Assembly (NCBI RefSeq): GCF_001894765.1
Contig: NZ_BCWV01000006.1
Coordinates: 186,001-250,000 of the forward strand
DNA from: Rhodococcoides corynebacterioides NBRC 14404
Lineage (GTDB): Bacteria; Actinomycetota; Actinomycetes; Mycobacteriales; Mycobacteriaceae
Direction of reading: 5' to 3'
Length of the DNA: 64,000 nucleotides
A program made the position numbers and the translations under genes. Under the pieces are notes generated by a model, which was not told where the DNA came from, searched no databases, and worked only from the letters and a program-made list of their open reading frames with translations. This document shows, piece after piece, positions 53,455-61,070 of this stretch. The first letter of the stretch is position 1. The number at the start of each line of letters is the position of its first letter.

Positions 53455-54309
53455 TCAGGCCACGTCTGAGGTGACCCGTCGATGGTAGGCGTGTTCGTAA
53501 TCCACTGGCGAGGAGTAGCCGATCCCGGAGTGCCGGCGGTGCGGGTTGTACCAGGCTTCGATCCATTCGAAGATCGCGGAGGCGAGCTGATCTCGGGTGT
53601 CCCATGATCGGGTGTCGAGCAGCTCGCGTTGCATCGTCGACCAGAACGATTCCATCATCGTGTTGTCGACGCTCGAGGCCACCCGACCCATCGACCCGAG
53701 CAGTCCTGCCGTGCGCAGTCGTTGGCCGAAAACCCAGCTGGTGTACTGGGATCCGCGGTCCGAGTGCGTGATCGTCCCGGTATCGGGGTGGCGGCGCCAC
53801 AGCGCCATCTGCAGTGCGTCTACGACGAGGTCGGTACGCATGTGATCGGCGATCGACCATCCCACGATGCGCCGGGAGAATGTGTCGAGGACCCCGCAGC
53901 AGTACACCTTGCCCGTGCCGGTGGGGTGTTCTGTGATGTCGGTGCACCAGATCTGATCGGGCCGCTCGGCGACGAACCGGCGGGCGACGAGATCGTCGTG
54001 CACCGCTGGTGCGGGTCGGTGGCGACGCTTGTGGCGGACACCGATACCAGCAACGCCGAGTAGCCGCATCACCCGTGCGACACGTTTGCGTCCGACCGAG
54101 ATGCCACCGCCGAGACGGAGTTCGGCGTGGACCCGCGGCGCGCCGTAGCACCCGCGTGAGCCTTGGTGGATATCACGGATGCTGTTGGCCAACAGTGCAT
54201 CCGACATATCACGCTCGGACGGTGGTCGATGTCGCCAGTCGTAGAATCCGGACCTCGACACCTCGAGGGTCCGGCAGGTCACCGCGACGGGGAAGCCGTC
54301 CGCAGCCAA
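53455..54309 (-). CDS. IS3-family transposase OrfB (DDE integrase)
   Basis: 284-residue integrase core. The HTH-like N-terminus LEVSRSGFYDWRHRPPSERD precedes the DDE catalytic domain: D in WCTDITEHPTGTGKVY, D in HSDRGSQYTSW and E in MMESFWSTMQREL. YNPHRRHSGIGYSSPVDYE is the usual end. The frame runs upstream into the orfA stop region and is in the -1 register relative to orfA, so the active transposase is probably an OrfAB fusion made by frameshift. I do not see a classical A-rich slippery heptamer there. Confidence 0.93.
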   Translation of the reverse strand: MAADGFPVAVTCRTLEVSRSGFYDWRHRPPSERDMSDALLANSIRDIHQGSRGCYGAPRVHAELRLGGGISVGRKRVARVMRLLGVAGIGVRHKRRHRPAPAVHDDLVARRFVAERPDQIWCTDITEHPTGTGKVYCCGVLDTFSRRIVGWSIADHMRTDLVVDALQMALWRRHPDTGTITHSDRGSQYTSWVFGQRLRTAGLLGSMGRVASSVDNTMMESFWSTMQRELLDTRSWDTRDQLASAIFEWIEAWYNPHRRHSGIGYSSPVDYEHAYHRRVTSDVA

Positions 54310-54329
54310 TTCGTGGACCAGCCGGAAAC

Positions 54330-54617
54330 CTATTTCGGGAGGATGTTCTCCCGCGCGAAATAGGCGCTTGCGCGTTTGAGGATCTCGACCTCGGTCTCGA
54401 GGCGCTTCTTGTCTCGGCGCAACTGTGCCAGCTCGGCGCGTTCGCTCGTGGACAGACCGTCGACGCGGCCGGCATCGACGTCATCGAGTTTCATCCACCT
54501 GCGCAGACACGACTCACTGATGCCGAGGTCGGACGCGATGCGCATGACACTCGCCCCCGGCTGACGTGTCAGGTCGACCGCCCGGCGGCGGAACTCCTCG
54601 GGATGGGCAGCGGGCAT
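54330..54617 (-). CDS. IS3-family transposase OrfA
   Basis: 95-residue DNA-binding subunit. The HTH segment is EEFRRRAVDLTRQPGASVMRIASDLGISESCLRRWMK, and a leucine-zipper-like helix ERAELAQLRRDKKRLETEVEILKRAS follows. ATG at 54617 lies 61 bp inside the element's right end. The stop is at 54330-54332, close to where the orfB frame becomes open. Confidence 0.92.
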   Translation of the reverse strand: MPAAHPEEFRRRAVDLTRQPGASVMRIASDLGISESCLRRWMKLDDVDAGRVDGLSTSERAELAQLRRDKKRLETEVEILKRASAYFARENILPK

Positions 54618-54682
54618 AGCTCGGACTCCTCTCCTGCAGCAGCAACGCTACAGATCAGGTGTCCGGGAAACCGGGTCAAGCT

Positions 54683-54995
54683 CCCATTGAACAAACGCGG
54701 CGACGCAGTGAACTTCCCCAAGGTGGCACGCGAAGGCAAAGTCAGCCTCGACTTTCTCTACCGCAACACCGAACTGCGCGAGATGATCACCCGTCTACGA
54801 ACCCGCAACCAACCGACAACGGCCACCCCGATCGCCACAGACACCCACAGCACCATCGTGCTCAGCCTCACCCGCCAACTCGGTGAGGCCAAAACCGAAA
54901 TAACCCGATTACAAGCAGCGCTCGCCGCGGCGCACGGCGAAAACCTCGCGCTACGCCGAACCCCGCCCCCGCCCCGATACGAGCCCGCAACGTAA
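54683..54995 (+). pseudogene. DUF6262-like transposon gene, 5' end missing
   Basis: C-terminal part of a protein resembling DUF6262 partners of tyrosine-recombinase transposons (Tn554-like gene trios). NKRGDAVNFPKVAREGKVSLDFLYRNTELREMITRLR matches the family's HTH-like core (VNF-x-x-VAREA-x-VS-x-x-x-LY). A helical LGEAKTEITRLQAALAAAHGENLALR ending follows. There is no start codon or upstream half; the IS and the SARP gene abut it directly. The associated recombinase genes are not in the window. A GTG at 54708 could serve for a short product, but I regard it as a remnant. Confidence 0.65.
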
Positions 54996-55129
54996 AAAGT
55001 GAGGCCGGCGAACGGTTACTCCAGACTTCGTTCGCGTTCCTTGCGCTTAAATTGGTCCCGCAGGCAATTGCAGATTCAGGTCTCGAACCGACGGAAGTAG
55101 AACGGCGCGCCAAAGTTACCCATTTGCGG

Positions 55130-55474
55130 TTACTCCCCTGGTCGGCAAACCAGGCAAAAACTCACCGATCGCGCCAAAAACGGGAAATTGGACGAAATTG
55201 CAGTCGAGTTCGAGCCACTGCAATTCGAGTTGGACCACACGGTCCCACCTGTCGCTGCTCCATTACTCAACCCAGACCTATTACCAGGCAAGTTGACGCA
55301 GCCCACACCACTGTTCACTAGAACGTCGACCTGTGATCCCGTGTAATTCGAGCCGCTGAAGAATCAGGCCCGGCCGCTGGAACATGTTGCTGCGTCAGCA
55401 ACACCCGGCGTCATGACTGCTAGCCCCAAAGCTGCAACAGTGGCGGCGAACGCGGATGCGAATTTTCTGGACAT
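55130..55474 (-). pseudogene. Secreted crystallin/I36-inhibitor-like protein with in-frame TGA
   Basis: ATG at 55474 follows AGGAGGG by 5 nt and encodes a signal peptide (MSRKFASAFAATVAALGLAV, ending VADAA). Codon 37 is TGA at 55364-55366, after CSSGRA. The same frame then continues for 77 codons: FFSGSNYTGSQVDVLVNSG, then GCVNLPGNRSGLSNG and SNFPFLARSVSFCL, to a TAA at 55130. Related peptidase-inhibitor I36 and beta/gamma-crystallin-like secreted proteins have cysteine where the TGA falls, so one base change (TGC or TGT to TGA) explains it. Product of about 114 residues if intact. I read it as a recent nonsense mutation. Confidence 0.72.
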
Positions 55475-55576
55475 GGAGCCCTCCTGGGTAGCCGATTCAA
55501 ACCCGACGTATCGACCTTGCTCCCGTGACTGCCGCTGCCGTTACCACTTAAGACCGATCGTTACGTAAATGAATCC

Positions 55577-56281
55577 TTAGTTTTCGCTGCTCGTCACGAT
55601 CTCCAAAGACGAACCTTCACCCGATTGGCCGATACGCACAACCGGTTCGACTGATCTGAATCCGATGAACGACTGTGTGACTGCATCACCCGTCGTGGGT
55701 CCAAACGTCACGACTTCGACAACATCGTTTGATTCGGTGGTGGTCAACCGCGACTGATAAGGAGGCACATCACTTTCCGAGGTCGTGGGAAATCCAGTGA
55801 AGTCAACCTGCAACAAGCACGTGCCGGCCACGGGCACGGGTTCTGAATTGGCATGGCGCAACGGAAGCGATGTGTACCGCGCAGACCACCCGATCTGGCC
55901 GTCTCCGATGAACTCGTAGCCGATCCTCAGCGCGGATTGATCATCGGACCCAGGACTTAGTGTCACTTCCTGCAAGGCAACGTCACCCACAATCGCCTGA
56001 CCAGGTAAGTCATCGGTATCCGGTGGGGCGAGCACCGGCCCGGGCGGGAGCTTTCCATCGCCCACCGTCACCGTCCCCGACCACGCATCCGTCACAGAAC
56101 AATCGCGTGTCACAGGATCAAGTGCAGAATCCACCGGTCCGCCGACTTGCGATCCGGTTCCGCACGCACTCAAGGACATGACCACGGCGAAAGCCGTAAA
56201 CGCGACAATCGCGTGGCCCGTGACAGTACGCACCTCGCCGAAAGGCGAGCGTATATCTCGAAGTTTGCGCAGGGTCTGCAT
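55577..56281 (-). CDS. AMIN-like domain lipoprotein
   Basis: 234-residue secreted lipoprotein. The signal segment IVAFTAFAVVMSLSAC has a lipobox LSAC with Cys40. The body resembles the actinobacterial AMIN-like domain: ALRIGYEFIGDGQIGWSARYTSLPL, SEPVPVAGTCLLQVDFTGF, DVVEVVTFG and a last strand PVVRIGQSGEGSSLEIVTS. ATG at 56281 has AGGAAGG 10 nt upstream; a start at 56329 would give an extra hydrophilic 16 residues. Base composition is lower in G+C than the core genes. The function is unknown; related proteins bind cell-envelope glycans. Confidence 0.72.
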   Translation of the reverse strand: MQTLRKLRDIRSPFGEVRTVTGHAIVAFTAFAVVMSLSACGTGSQVGGPVDSALDPVTRDCSVTDAWSGTVTVGDGKLPPGPVLAPPDTDDLPGQAIVGDVALQEVTLSPGSDDQSALRIGYEFIGDGQIGWSARYTSLPLRHANSEPVPVAGTCLLQVDFTGFPTTSESDVPPYQSRLTTTESNDVVEVVTFGPTTGDAVTQSFIGFRSVEPVVRIGQSGEGSSLEIVTSSEN

Positions 56282-56692
56282 GGTCGACGCGCCTTCCTGT
56301 TCATACCTGCGCGGATTACAGAGTCTCAATCAGCCAGGACGGAGCCCACCACCAGTGCTGACACCGATGGGTGCCGCGAACCGAGCACCGCCATCGGCAT
56401 CGGCATCACGGTAACCGAACTCCACCACCGCGCTCGTTACGCGCAGACTCATGACTGATCGATTGTCGCTCCAGTGCGGGTCCAATTCTGTGACATCTCA
56501 GCCCGAGCATCCGACCGCGCCGCGACAGCAAATTCTCCAGACGGGGTTGTCCAATGTCGTCACAGACATTACCGCCACGTGTTGATCTGGGCACTCGTTT
56601 CAGCTACTGCACACGAGTGAAGATAACTCGTCCTCGGGGCCTTGTTCGGCGGCCTGGATGAGTCGCTGCCCAGTGATGTGGAACGACCGCCG
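56282..56692. other. Gene-poor stretch in the accessory island
   Basis: 411 bp between the lipoprotein start and the DnaB-N gene stop. Base composition is lower in G+C than the core, and the short frames on both strands lack ribosome sites or family features. I see no repeat or attachment site. Confidence 0.5.
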
Positions 56693-57136
56693 TTAGGACT
56701 GTGAGAGGACGATGTCGGCGTAGTGCACGGCGGCGGAGGATCCGGTGGTGTCGGCGGTGACGACGTCCGCCCGTGCTCGGCGCAGCGGTACGTCTTTCTG
56801 CCCTCCCCCGGCTCGGTGCAGGACGGCGGCGATGGAGGCGGGGTCGTGTGGTTGTCCGCTGGTGACGAGTTCGGCGATGACGGTGAACAGTTCCGCGTAG
56901 GCGGGCTCGGCGAAGTCGGCCGGCACCAGGGCACCGGTGACCCGGGCGGCGGCGGCGGTGTCTGTAGACCACATGAGCGTGCAGAGGGTCAACGATTCCG
57001 GGTCGGTCCGCGGGTCGAGGCCGGCGCTGGTGTCGACGCCGGGGTCTGCGGCGTCGGGTGCGAGGTCGAGGACCGGGTCGGTCGGGTTCTGCTCGGGTTC
57101 GGGGACTGCCAGCAGTGCACGCGCAAGGGGCGCCAT
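56693..57136 (-). CDS. Small DnaB-like N-terminal domain protein
   Basis: 147 residues resembling only the N-terminal domain of the replicative helicase DnaB: LTLCTLMWSTDTAAAARVTGALVPADFAEPAYAELFTVIAELVTSGQPHDPASIAAVLHRAG. No RecA-like motor domain follows. Such solo DnaB-N proteins occur in actinobacterial plasmids and islands and may bind primase or helicase. ATG at 57136. Located 47 nt after the hemerythrin-like gene on the same strand. Confidence 0.65.
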   Translation of the reverse strand: MAPLARALLAVPEPEQNPTDPVLDLAPDAADPGVDTSAGLDPRTDPESLTLCTLMWSTDTAAAARVTGALVPADFAEPAYAELFTVIAELVTSGQPHDPASIAAVLHRAGGGQKDVPLRRARADVVTADTTGSSAAVHYADIVLSQS

Positions 57137-57183
57137 GACATTTTCTCTTTCGATCGGCAGCAGGGATGCGACGATGCGGGCGG

Positions 57184-57627
57184 TCAGGCTGCATCAGACG
57201 ACAACGTTGCCGCTTCCGCGATGTGTTCGGTGAGCAGATCGCGCAACCGGCCGAGATGGCCCGCGAGCGCCGCGGTCGCCGTGCGGTCGGGCAGCTGTGG
57301 GGCGAGCTCGCGTATGCCTGCCAGGATCGGATCGAGGGCGTCGTGGTCCTCGGTGAGCTCGGACAGGTCGACGTGGGGGCCGGCGGTCTCGACGAGAATC
57401 GGCCACAGGACGTCGTCCTCGGTGCGGTGATGGTGCTCGATGCTGGTGCAGAACAGCTGCAGGTACTCGGCGACGGCCGCGCCGTGCCGGGCATCGGTGG
57501 GTGCACCCGCGACCAGGCCGGCCAGCAGATCGGTGAGTCGACCCGCGTCGGCGATCATCGCGCGGTGCGACAGCCGCATCCCGAGGGTGTCGTCGAACGT
57601 GGTGGGGCGGGCGGGGCTGGTGCCCAT
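57184..57627 (-). CDS. Hemerythrin (HHE) domain protein
   Basis: 147-residue four-helix protein of the hemerythrin HHE family, binding non-heme iron or oxygen-derived species. Candidate ligands are His21 in MRLSHRAM, the cluster SIEHHHRTEDDVLWP, ELTEDHDALDP and DLLTEHIAEA. ATG at 57627 is 7 nt after GAGAGGA. It is divergent from the radical SAM gene across about 150 bp. Typical roles are redox or nitrosative stress defence; not provable here. Confidence 0.85.
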   Translation of the reverse strand: MGTSPARPTTFDDTLGMRLSHRAMIADAGRLTDLLAGLVAGAPTDARHGAAVAEYLQLFCTSIEHHHRTEDDVLWPILVETAGPHVDLSELTEDHDALDPILAGIRELAPQLPDRTATAALAGHLGRLRDLLTEHIAEAATLSSDAA

Positions 57628-57775
57628 GGCAGTTCCTCTCGTCGGGGGCCGGACCCGGGAGGTCGGGTCGGCCGTCACGAGGACTGTGCGCGGCGCCGCT
57701 TGCAGTTCGCTTGTACTCGACTTCTCGGGGCGTTACCGACGGTCCGGTGTCGGTCGGCCGTGATAGCCCGGGGAA

Positions 57776-58846
57776 GTGAATGCTCGCACCCACGCCCTGC
57801 TCGACCCCCGCCGCATCTGGGCCGAACCGGGGGCGATCGCGGACCTGCGCGGCCAGGAGGTGCTGGCCCGCTTCCCGACCGCCGAGGTGATCGAGGTCGA
57901 CTCGCACTGGCAGATTCCGTCGCTGCACGGCAACGAGGGCAACATCGACCGATGGGTGCGGGTCAAGACCGAGGACCTGGTGCTCGGCGTGAAGAAGTCG
58001 CTGACCGCGCGGCCGAACGGACGGTCGGCGGACTGGATCGCGCCGTCGACGGCCAACGGGTGCGCGATGGCCTGCGCCTACTGCTACGTGCCCCGCCGCA
58101 AGGGCTACGCCAACCCGATCACGGTGTTCACCAACATCGACAGGATCGTCGGCTACCTCGGGCGCCATGTGGCGCGGCAGGGTCCGAAGCCCGCGCCGAA
58201 CCAGTGCGATCCGACGGACTGGGTCTACGACATCGGCGAGAACAGCGACTGCAGTGTCGACGCCACCGTGAGCGACAACGTCGCCGACCTTATCCGTGCC
58301 TTCGCGGGGTGGGACGGCGCGAAGGCCAGCTTCGCCACCAAGTACGTCAACCGGGACCTGCTGTCGCTGGACCCGCGCGGGGGCACCCGTATCCGCTTCT
58401 CGCTGATGCCGGAGCAGGAGTCGCGCCTGCTCGACATCCGCACCTCACCCATCGCGGACCGGATGGGAGCGCTCGACGACTTCGTCGCCGCCGGCTACGA
58501 GGTGCATCTGAACTTCTCCCCGGTCGTGCTGGTCGAGGGGTGGGAGGAGCGGTGGACGACGCTGATCGACTCCGTCGCCGCCGCGACGGGTGACGACTTC
58601 AAGAAGCAGGCCGCCGCGGAGGTCATCATGCTGACCCACAACCGCGATCTACATCAGGTGAACCTCGGCTGGCACCCGAAGGCGGAACGGGTGCTGTGGA
58701 CCCCGGAGACGCAGCAGGCCAAGCGATCCCAGAACGGCGCGCTCAACGTCCGCTACCGGAACGACGTCAAGGCCGCGGCGGTGGCCCGGTTGACCGACAT
58801 CATCGCCGAGCGCGCACCCTGGCTCACCGTGCGGTACGCCTTCTGA
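57776..58846 (+). CDS. Spore photoproduct lyase family radical SAM protein
   Basis: 356-residue radical SAM enzyme. The cluster motif is GCAMACAYCYVP with C96, C100 and C103 (C-x3-C-x2-C). GENSDCSVDATVSDNVADLI, ATKYVNRDLLSLDPRGG and RFSLMPEQESRLLDIRTSPIADRM are characteristic of the SplB-like group. Homologs are common in non-sporulating actinobacteria, so repair of a thymine photoproduct is a family inference rather than a certainty. GTG at 57776 has only GGGGAA before it. Convergent with the E2 gene, 18 bp apart. Confidence 0.87.
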   Translation: MNARTHALLDPRRIWAEPGAIADLRGQEVLARFPTAEVIEVDSHWQIPSLHGNEGNIDRWVRVKTEDLVLGVKKSLTARPNGRSADWIAPSTANGCAMACAYCYVPRRKGYANPITVFTNIDRIVGYLGRHVARQGPKPAPNQCDPTDWVYDIGENSDCSVDATVSDNVADLIRAFAGWDGAKASFATKYVNRDLLSLDPRGGTRIRFSLMPEQESRLLDIRTSPIADRMGALDDFVAAGYEVHLNFSPVVLVEGWEERWTTLIDSVAAATGDDFKKQAAAEVIMLTHNRDLHQVNLGWHPKAERVLWTPETQQAKRSQNGALNVRYRNDVKAAAVARLTDIIAERAPWLTVRYAF

Positions 58847-58864
58847 TCCGGCCGGCCAGGGCCA

Positions 58865-60229
58865 TCAGCCCAGAGCGACCAGCGCTACGGGATCCGACAG
58901 CATCGCGGCGACGTCGGCCAGGAACCGCGACCCCTGCTCGCCGTCCACCAGTCGGTGGTCGAACGAGACGCTCAGCGTGGTGACCTGCCGCAGGGCGATC
59001 TCACCCTCGAACTCCCACGGCTGCCGCCGGATCGCGCCCATACACAGGATCGCCGCCTCACCCGGGTTGAGGATCGGAGTCCCGGCGTCGACGCCGAACA
59101 CGCCGACGTTGGTGATCGTGATGGTGCCGTCCTCGAGGTCACGCGGACCCGTCTTTCCCTCCTTGGCGACGGCGGTCAGGTCGGCCAGGGCGATCGCGAG
59201 GTCGCGCAGGCTCATCCGGTCGGCGTCCTTGACGTTCGGCACCATCAGTCCGCGCGGGGTCGCGGCGGCGATGCCGAGGTTCACGTAGTGCTTGGTGACG
59301 ATCTCCCGGGTCTCCTCGTCCCAGGCGGAATTCAGCGACGGGTTCCGGCGGACCGCCGCGAGCACGGCCTTCGCGACCAGGACCAGGGGTGTCATGCGCA
59401 CGCCGGCGAGGTGATCGGACTCGCGCAGCCGGTCGAGCAGGTCCATCGTCGGCGTGACGTCGACGGTGACGAACTCGGTCACGTGCGGCGCGGTGAACGC
59501 GCTGCGGACCATGGCGTCCGCGGTGTGCTTCCGCACCCCCTTGATCGGCGTTCGGGTCTCCCGCGCCGGGGCGTCGAGCGGCACGTCGTCGGTCGATCGA
59601 GCGGTGCGGTCGAGATACGCCGTCACGTCCTCGCGGGTCACCTCACCGTGCGGACCGGTCGGCGGCACGTCCGCCAGATCGATTCCCTCCTGCCGCGCGA
59701 GGAAGCGCACCGGCGGCGCTGCGAGCGGTCGAGACGAGTCCGTTGACGGTGCGGGCGCTGCGCTCGATGCGGCGTTCGCCGCGGACTCCGTCCCAGGTCG
59801 GGCGCCGCGTCGGCCGGCCGTCTCCCCCGTGACGCCGTAGCCGACGAGCACCGGCACACGGCCGTCCCCGGAAGCCTCGTGTCCGTTCACGGCAGGGGGT
59901 GCCGTCGGACTGTCGGCCGGCGCCTCGTCCCGGACGGTGGTCGGGGCCTCGACCGACGGGACGGTGGCGGTCGGCTCCGAGTCGTCCGGCCCGTCGCCGA
60001 TGTCGATGATCGGTGTGCCCACCTCGACGGTGTCCCCGGCATCGACGTGCAGGGCCAGCACGACGCCCGCGTACGGCGACGGCAGTTCCACGGAGGCCTT
60101 GGCCGTCTCGACCTCGGCGATGACCTGGTTGAGTTCGACGGTGTCGCCCGGAGTCACCGACCAGCTGATGAGTTCTGCTTCGGTGAGGCCTTCGCCCAGA
60201 TCGGGAAGGAGAAAGCTGCGGGCGCCCAT
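58865..60229 (-). CDS. 2-oxo acid dehydrogenase E2 (dihydrolipoyl acyltransferase)
   Basis: 454-residue E2 of branched-chain or related 2-oxo acid dehydrogenases. The N-terminal lipoyl domain has Lys44 in VETAKASVELP; the peripheral subunit-binding domain is PVRFLARQEGIDLADVPPTGPHGEVTREDVTAYL. The catalytic domain ends with SFDHRLVDGEQGSRFL, carrying the H-x3-DG active site. ATG at 60229 is 7 nt after GAGAGGA; a longer reading to 60349 lacks family support. No E1 alpha/beta gene lies beside it, and it is divergent from a GyrI-like gene. Partner enzymes must be encoded elsewhere. Confidence 0.92.
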   Translation of the reverse strand: MGARSFLLPDLGEGLTEAELISWSVTPGDTVELNQVIAEVETAKASVELPSPYAGVVLALHVDAGDTVEVGTPIIDIGDGPDDSEPTATVPSVEAPTTVRDEAPADSPTAPPAVNGHEASGDGRVPVLVGYGVTGETAGRRGARPGTESAANAASSAAPAPSTDSSRPLAAPPVRFLARQEGIDLADVPPTGPHGEVTREDVTAYLDRTARSTDDVPLDAPARETRTPIKGVRKHTADAMVRSAFTAPHVTEFVTVDVTPTMDLLDRLRESDHLAGVRMTPLVLVAKAVLAAVRRNPSLNSAWDEETREIVTKHYVNLGIAAATPRGLMVPNVKDADRMSLRDLAIALADLTAVAKEGKTGPRDLEDGTITITNVGVFGVDAGTPILNPGEAAILCMGAIRRQPWEFEGEIALRQVTTLSVSFDHRLVDGEQGSRFLADVAAMLSDPVALVALG

Positions 60230-60453
60230 GGTCGGGTCCTCTCGTCGTCGTCGCACCCGGAGAGATCGTCCCCGGTGTGATCCACACAACTCAAACAAGA
60301 CAAAGCAGTCCGCGCAACACATGACCGCGGGATTGCGCACGGTGACCATCGAGTCGCGCAGTCGTTGGTGTAAGACGTACCGTCTGCGTCACGCGGTCGC
60401 GAGATCGGGCGGTCCCGTCGACCCGTCCACCGTGTCCCGGTCCGGAGGTGCCC

Positions 60454-61065
60454 GTGCCGTTCGATCCCCGCCGAGAGCTTGCCGGCTACACCGCGCGACG
60501 CGGCCGCATCGATCTCCTCGACCTGCCCGCACGTCGCTACCTCGCCGTCGACGGATCGGGCGACCCGAACACGTCGTCGTCCTACGCCGACGCCCTGGCG
60601 TCGCTCTATCCCGTCACGTACGGGCTGAAGTTTCTGTCGTCCCGAGAACTGCAGCGCGAGTACCGCGTACCACCGCTCGAAGCACTGTGGTGGGCCGACG
60701 ACCTGGAGGCGTTCACCTCGGGCCGGAACAAGAACAGGTGGCACTGGACGGTGCTCACCGTCGTCCCCGAGTGGATCACCGCCGAGCACCTCGACACCGT
60801 GCTCGGCCGGGTCCGGGACCGCGCCGGGGGCCCGCCGCCACGCCCCGTCGAGCTGCGCACGATCGACGAAGGCACGGTCGTGCAGAGCCTCCATGTCGGA
60901 CCGTACGACGCCGAGGGCCCGGTCATCGCGGCGATGCACGACGACGCGACGGCCCGCGGCCGGTCGCTCACCGGCCGCCACCACGAGATCTACCTGAACG
61001 ACGCCCGTCGTACCGCGCCCGAGCGCCTGCGGACGATCCTGCGCCAACCGGTCACCGGGAGCTGA
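60454..61065 (+). CDS. GyrI-like small-molecule-binding protein
   Basis: 203-residue protein with the GyrI/SHS2 fold: RIDLLDLPARRYLAVDGSGDPN and later VELRTIDEGTVVQSLHVGPYDAEGPVIAAMHDDATARG, ending HHEIYLNDARRTAPERLRTILRQPV. Proteins of this type bind hydrophobic compounds or act as cyclopropanoid hydrolases. The GTG at 60454 is 5 nt after GGAGG; an upstream GTG at 60448 overlaps the ribosome site. Convergent with lpdA. Confidence 0.85.
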   Translation: MPFDPRRELAGYTARRGRIDLLDLPARRYLAVDGSGDPNTSSSYADALASLYPVTYGLKFLSSRELQREYRVPPLEALWWADDLEAFTSGRNKNRWHWTVLTVVPEWITAEHLDTVLGRVRDRAGGPPPRPVELRTIDEGTVVQSLHVGPYDAEGPVIAAMHDDATARGRSLTGRHHEIYLNDARRTAPERLRTILRQPVTGS

Positions 61066-61070
61066 CGACC

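Larger units (their letters stand above)
53421..54678 (-). mobile_element. IS3-family insertion sequence, complete
   Basis: 1258-bp element bounded by a 19-bp perfect inverted repeat, TGACCCGGTTTCCCGGACA, at 53421-53439 and the complement at 54660-54678. A 4-bp direct repeat AGCT flanks it (53417-53420 and 54679-54682). It contains two overlapping-frame genes on the minus strand, orfA and orfB, as in the IS3 group. The repeats and genes look intact, so it may still move. Confidence 0.93.

Noticed and set aside
55052..55321. 89-codon plus-strand frame antisense to the crystallin/I36-like gene
   Set aside because: No ribosome site or family match; the minus strand has a signal peptide and a good ribosome site.
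55364..55366. TGA as a functional selenocysteine codon
   Set aside because: Not accepted as the main reading because no SECIS hairpin was convincingly visible, the family is not a known selenoprotein and a single nonsense change suffices; kept as a checkable alternative.
56406..56594. 62-codon minus-strand frame in the gene-poor stretch
   Set aside because: No ribosome site, composition not gene-like, no recognisable features.
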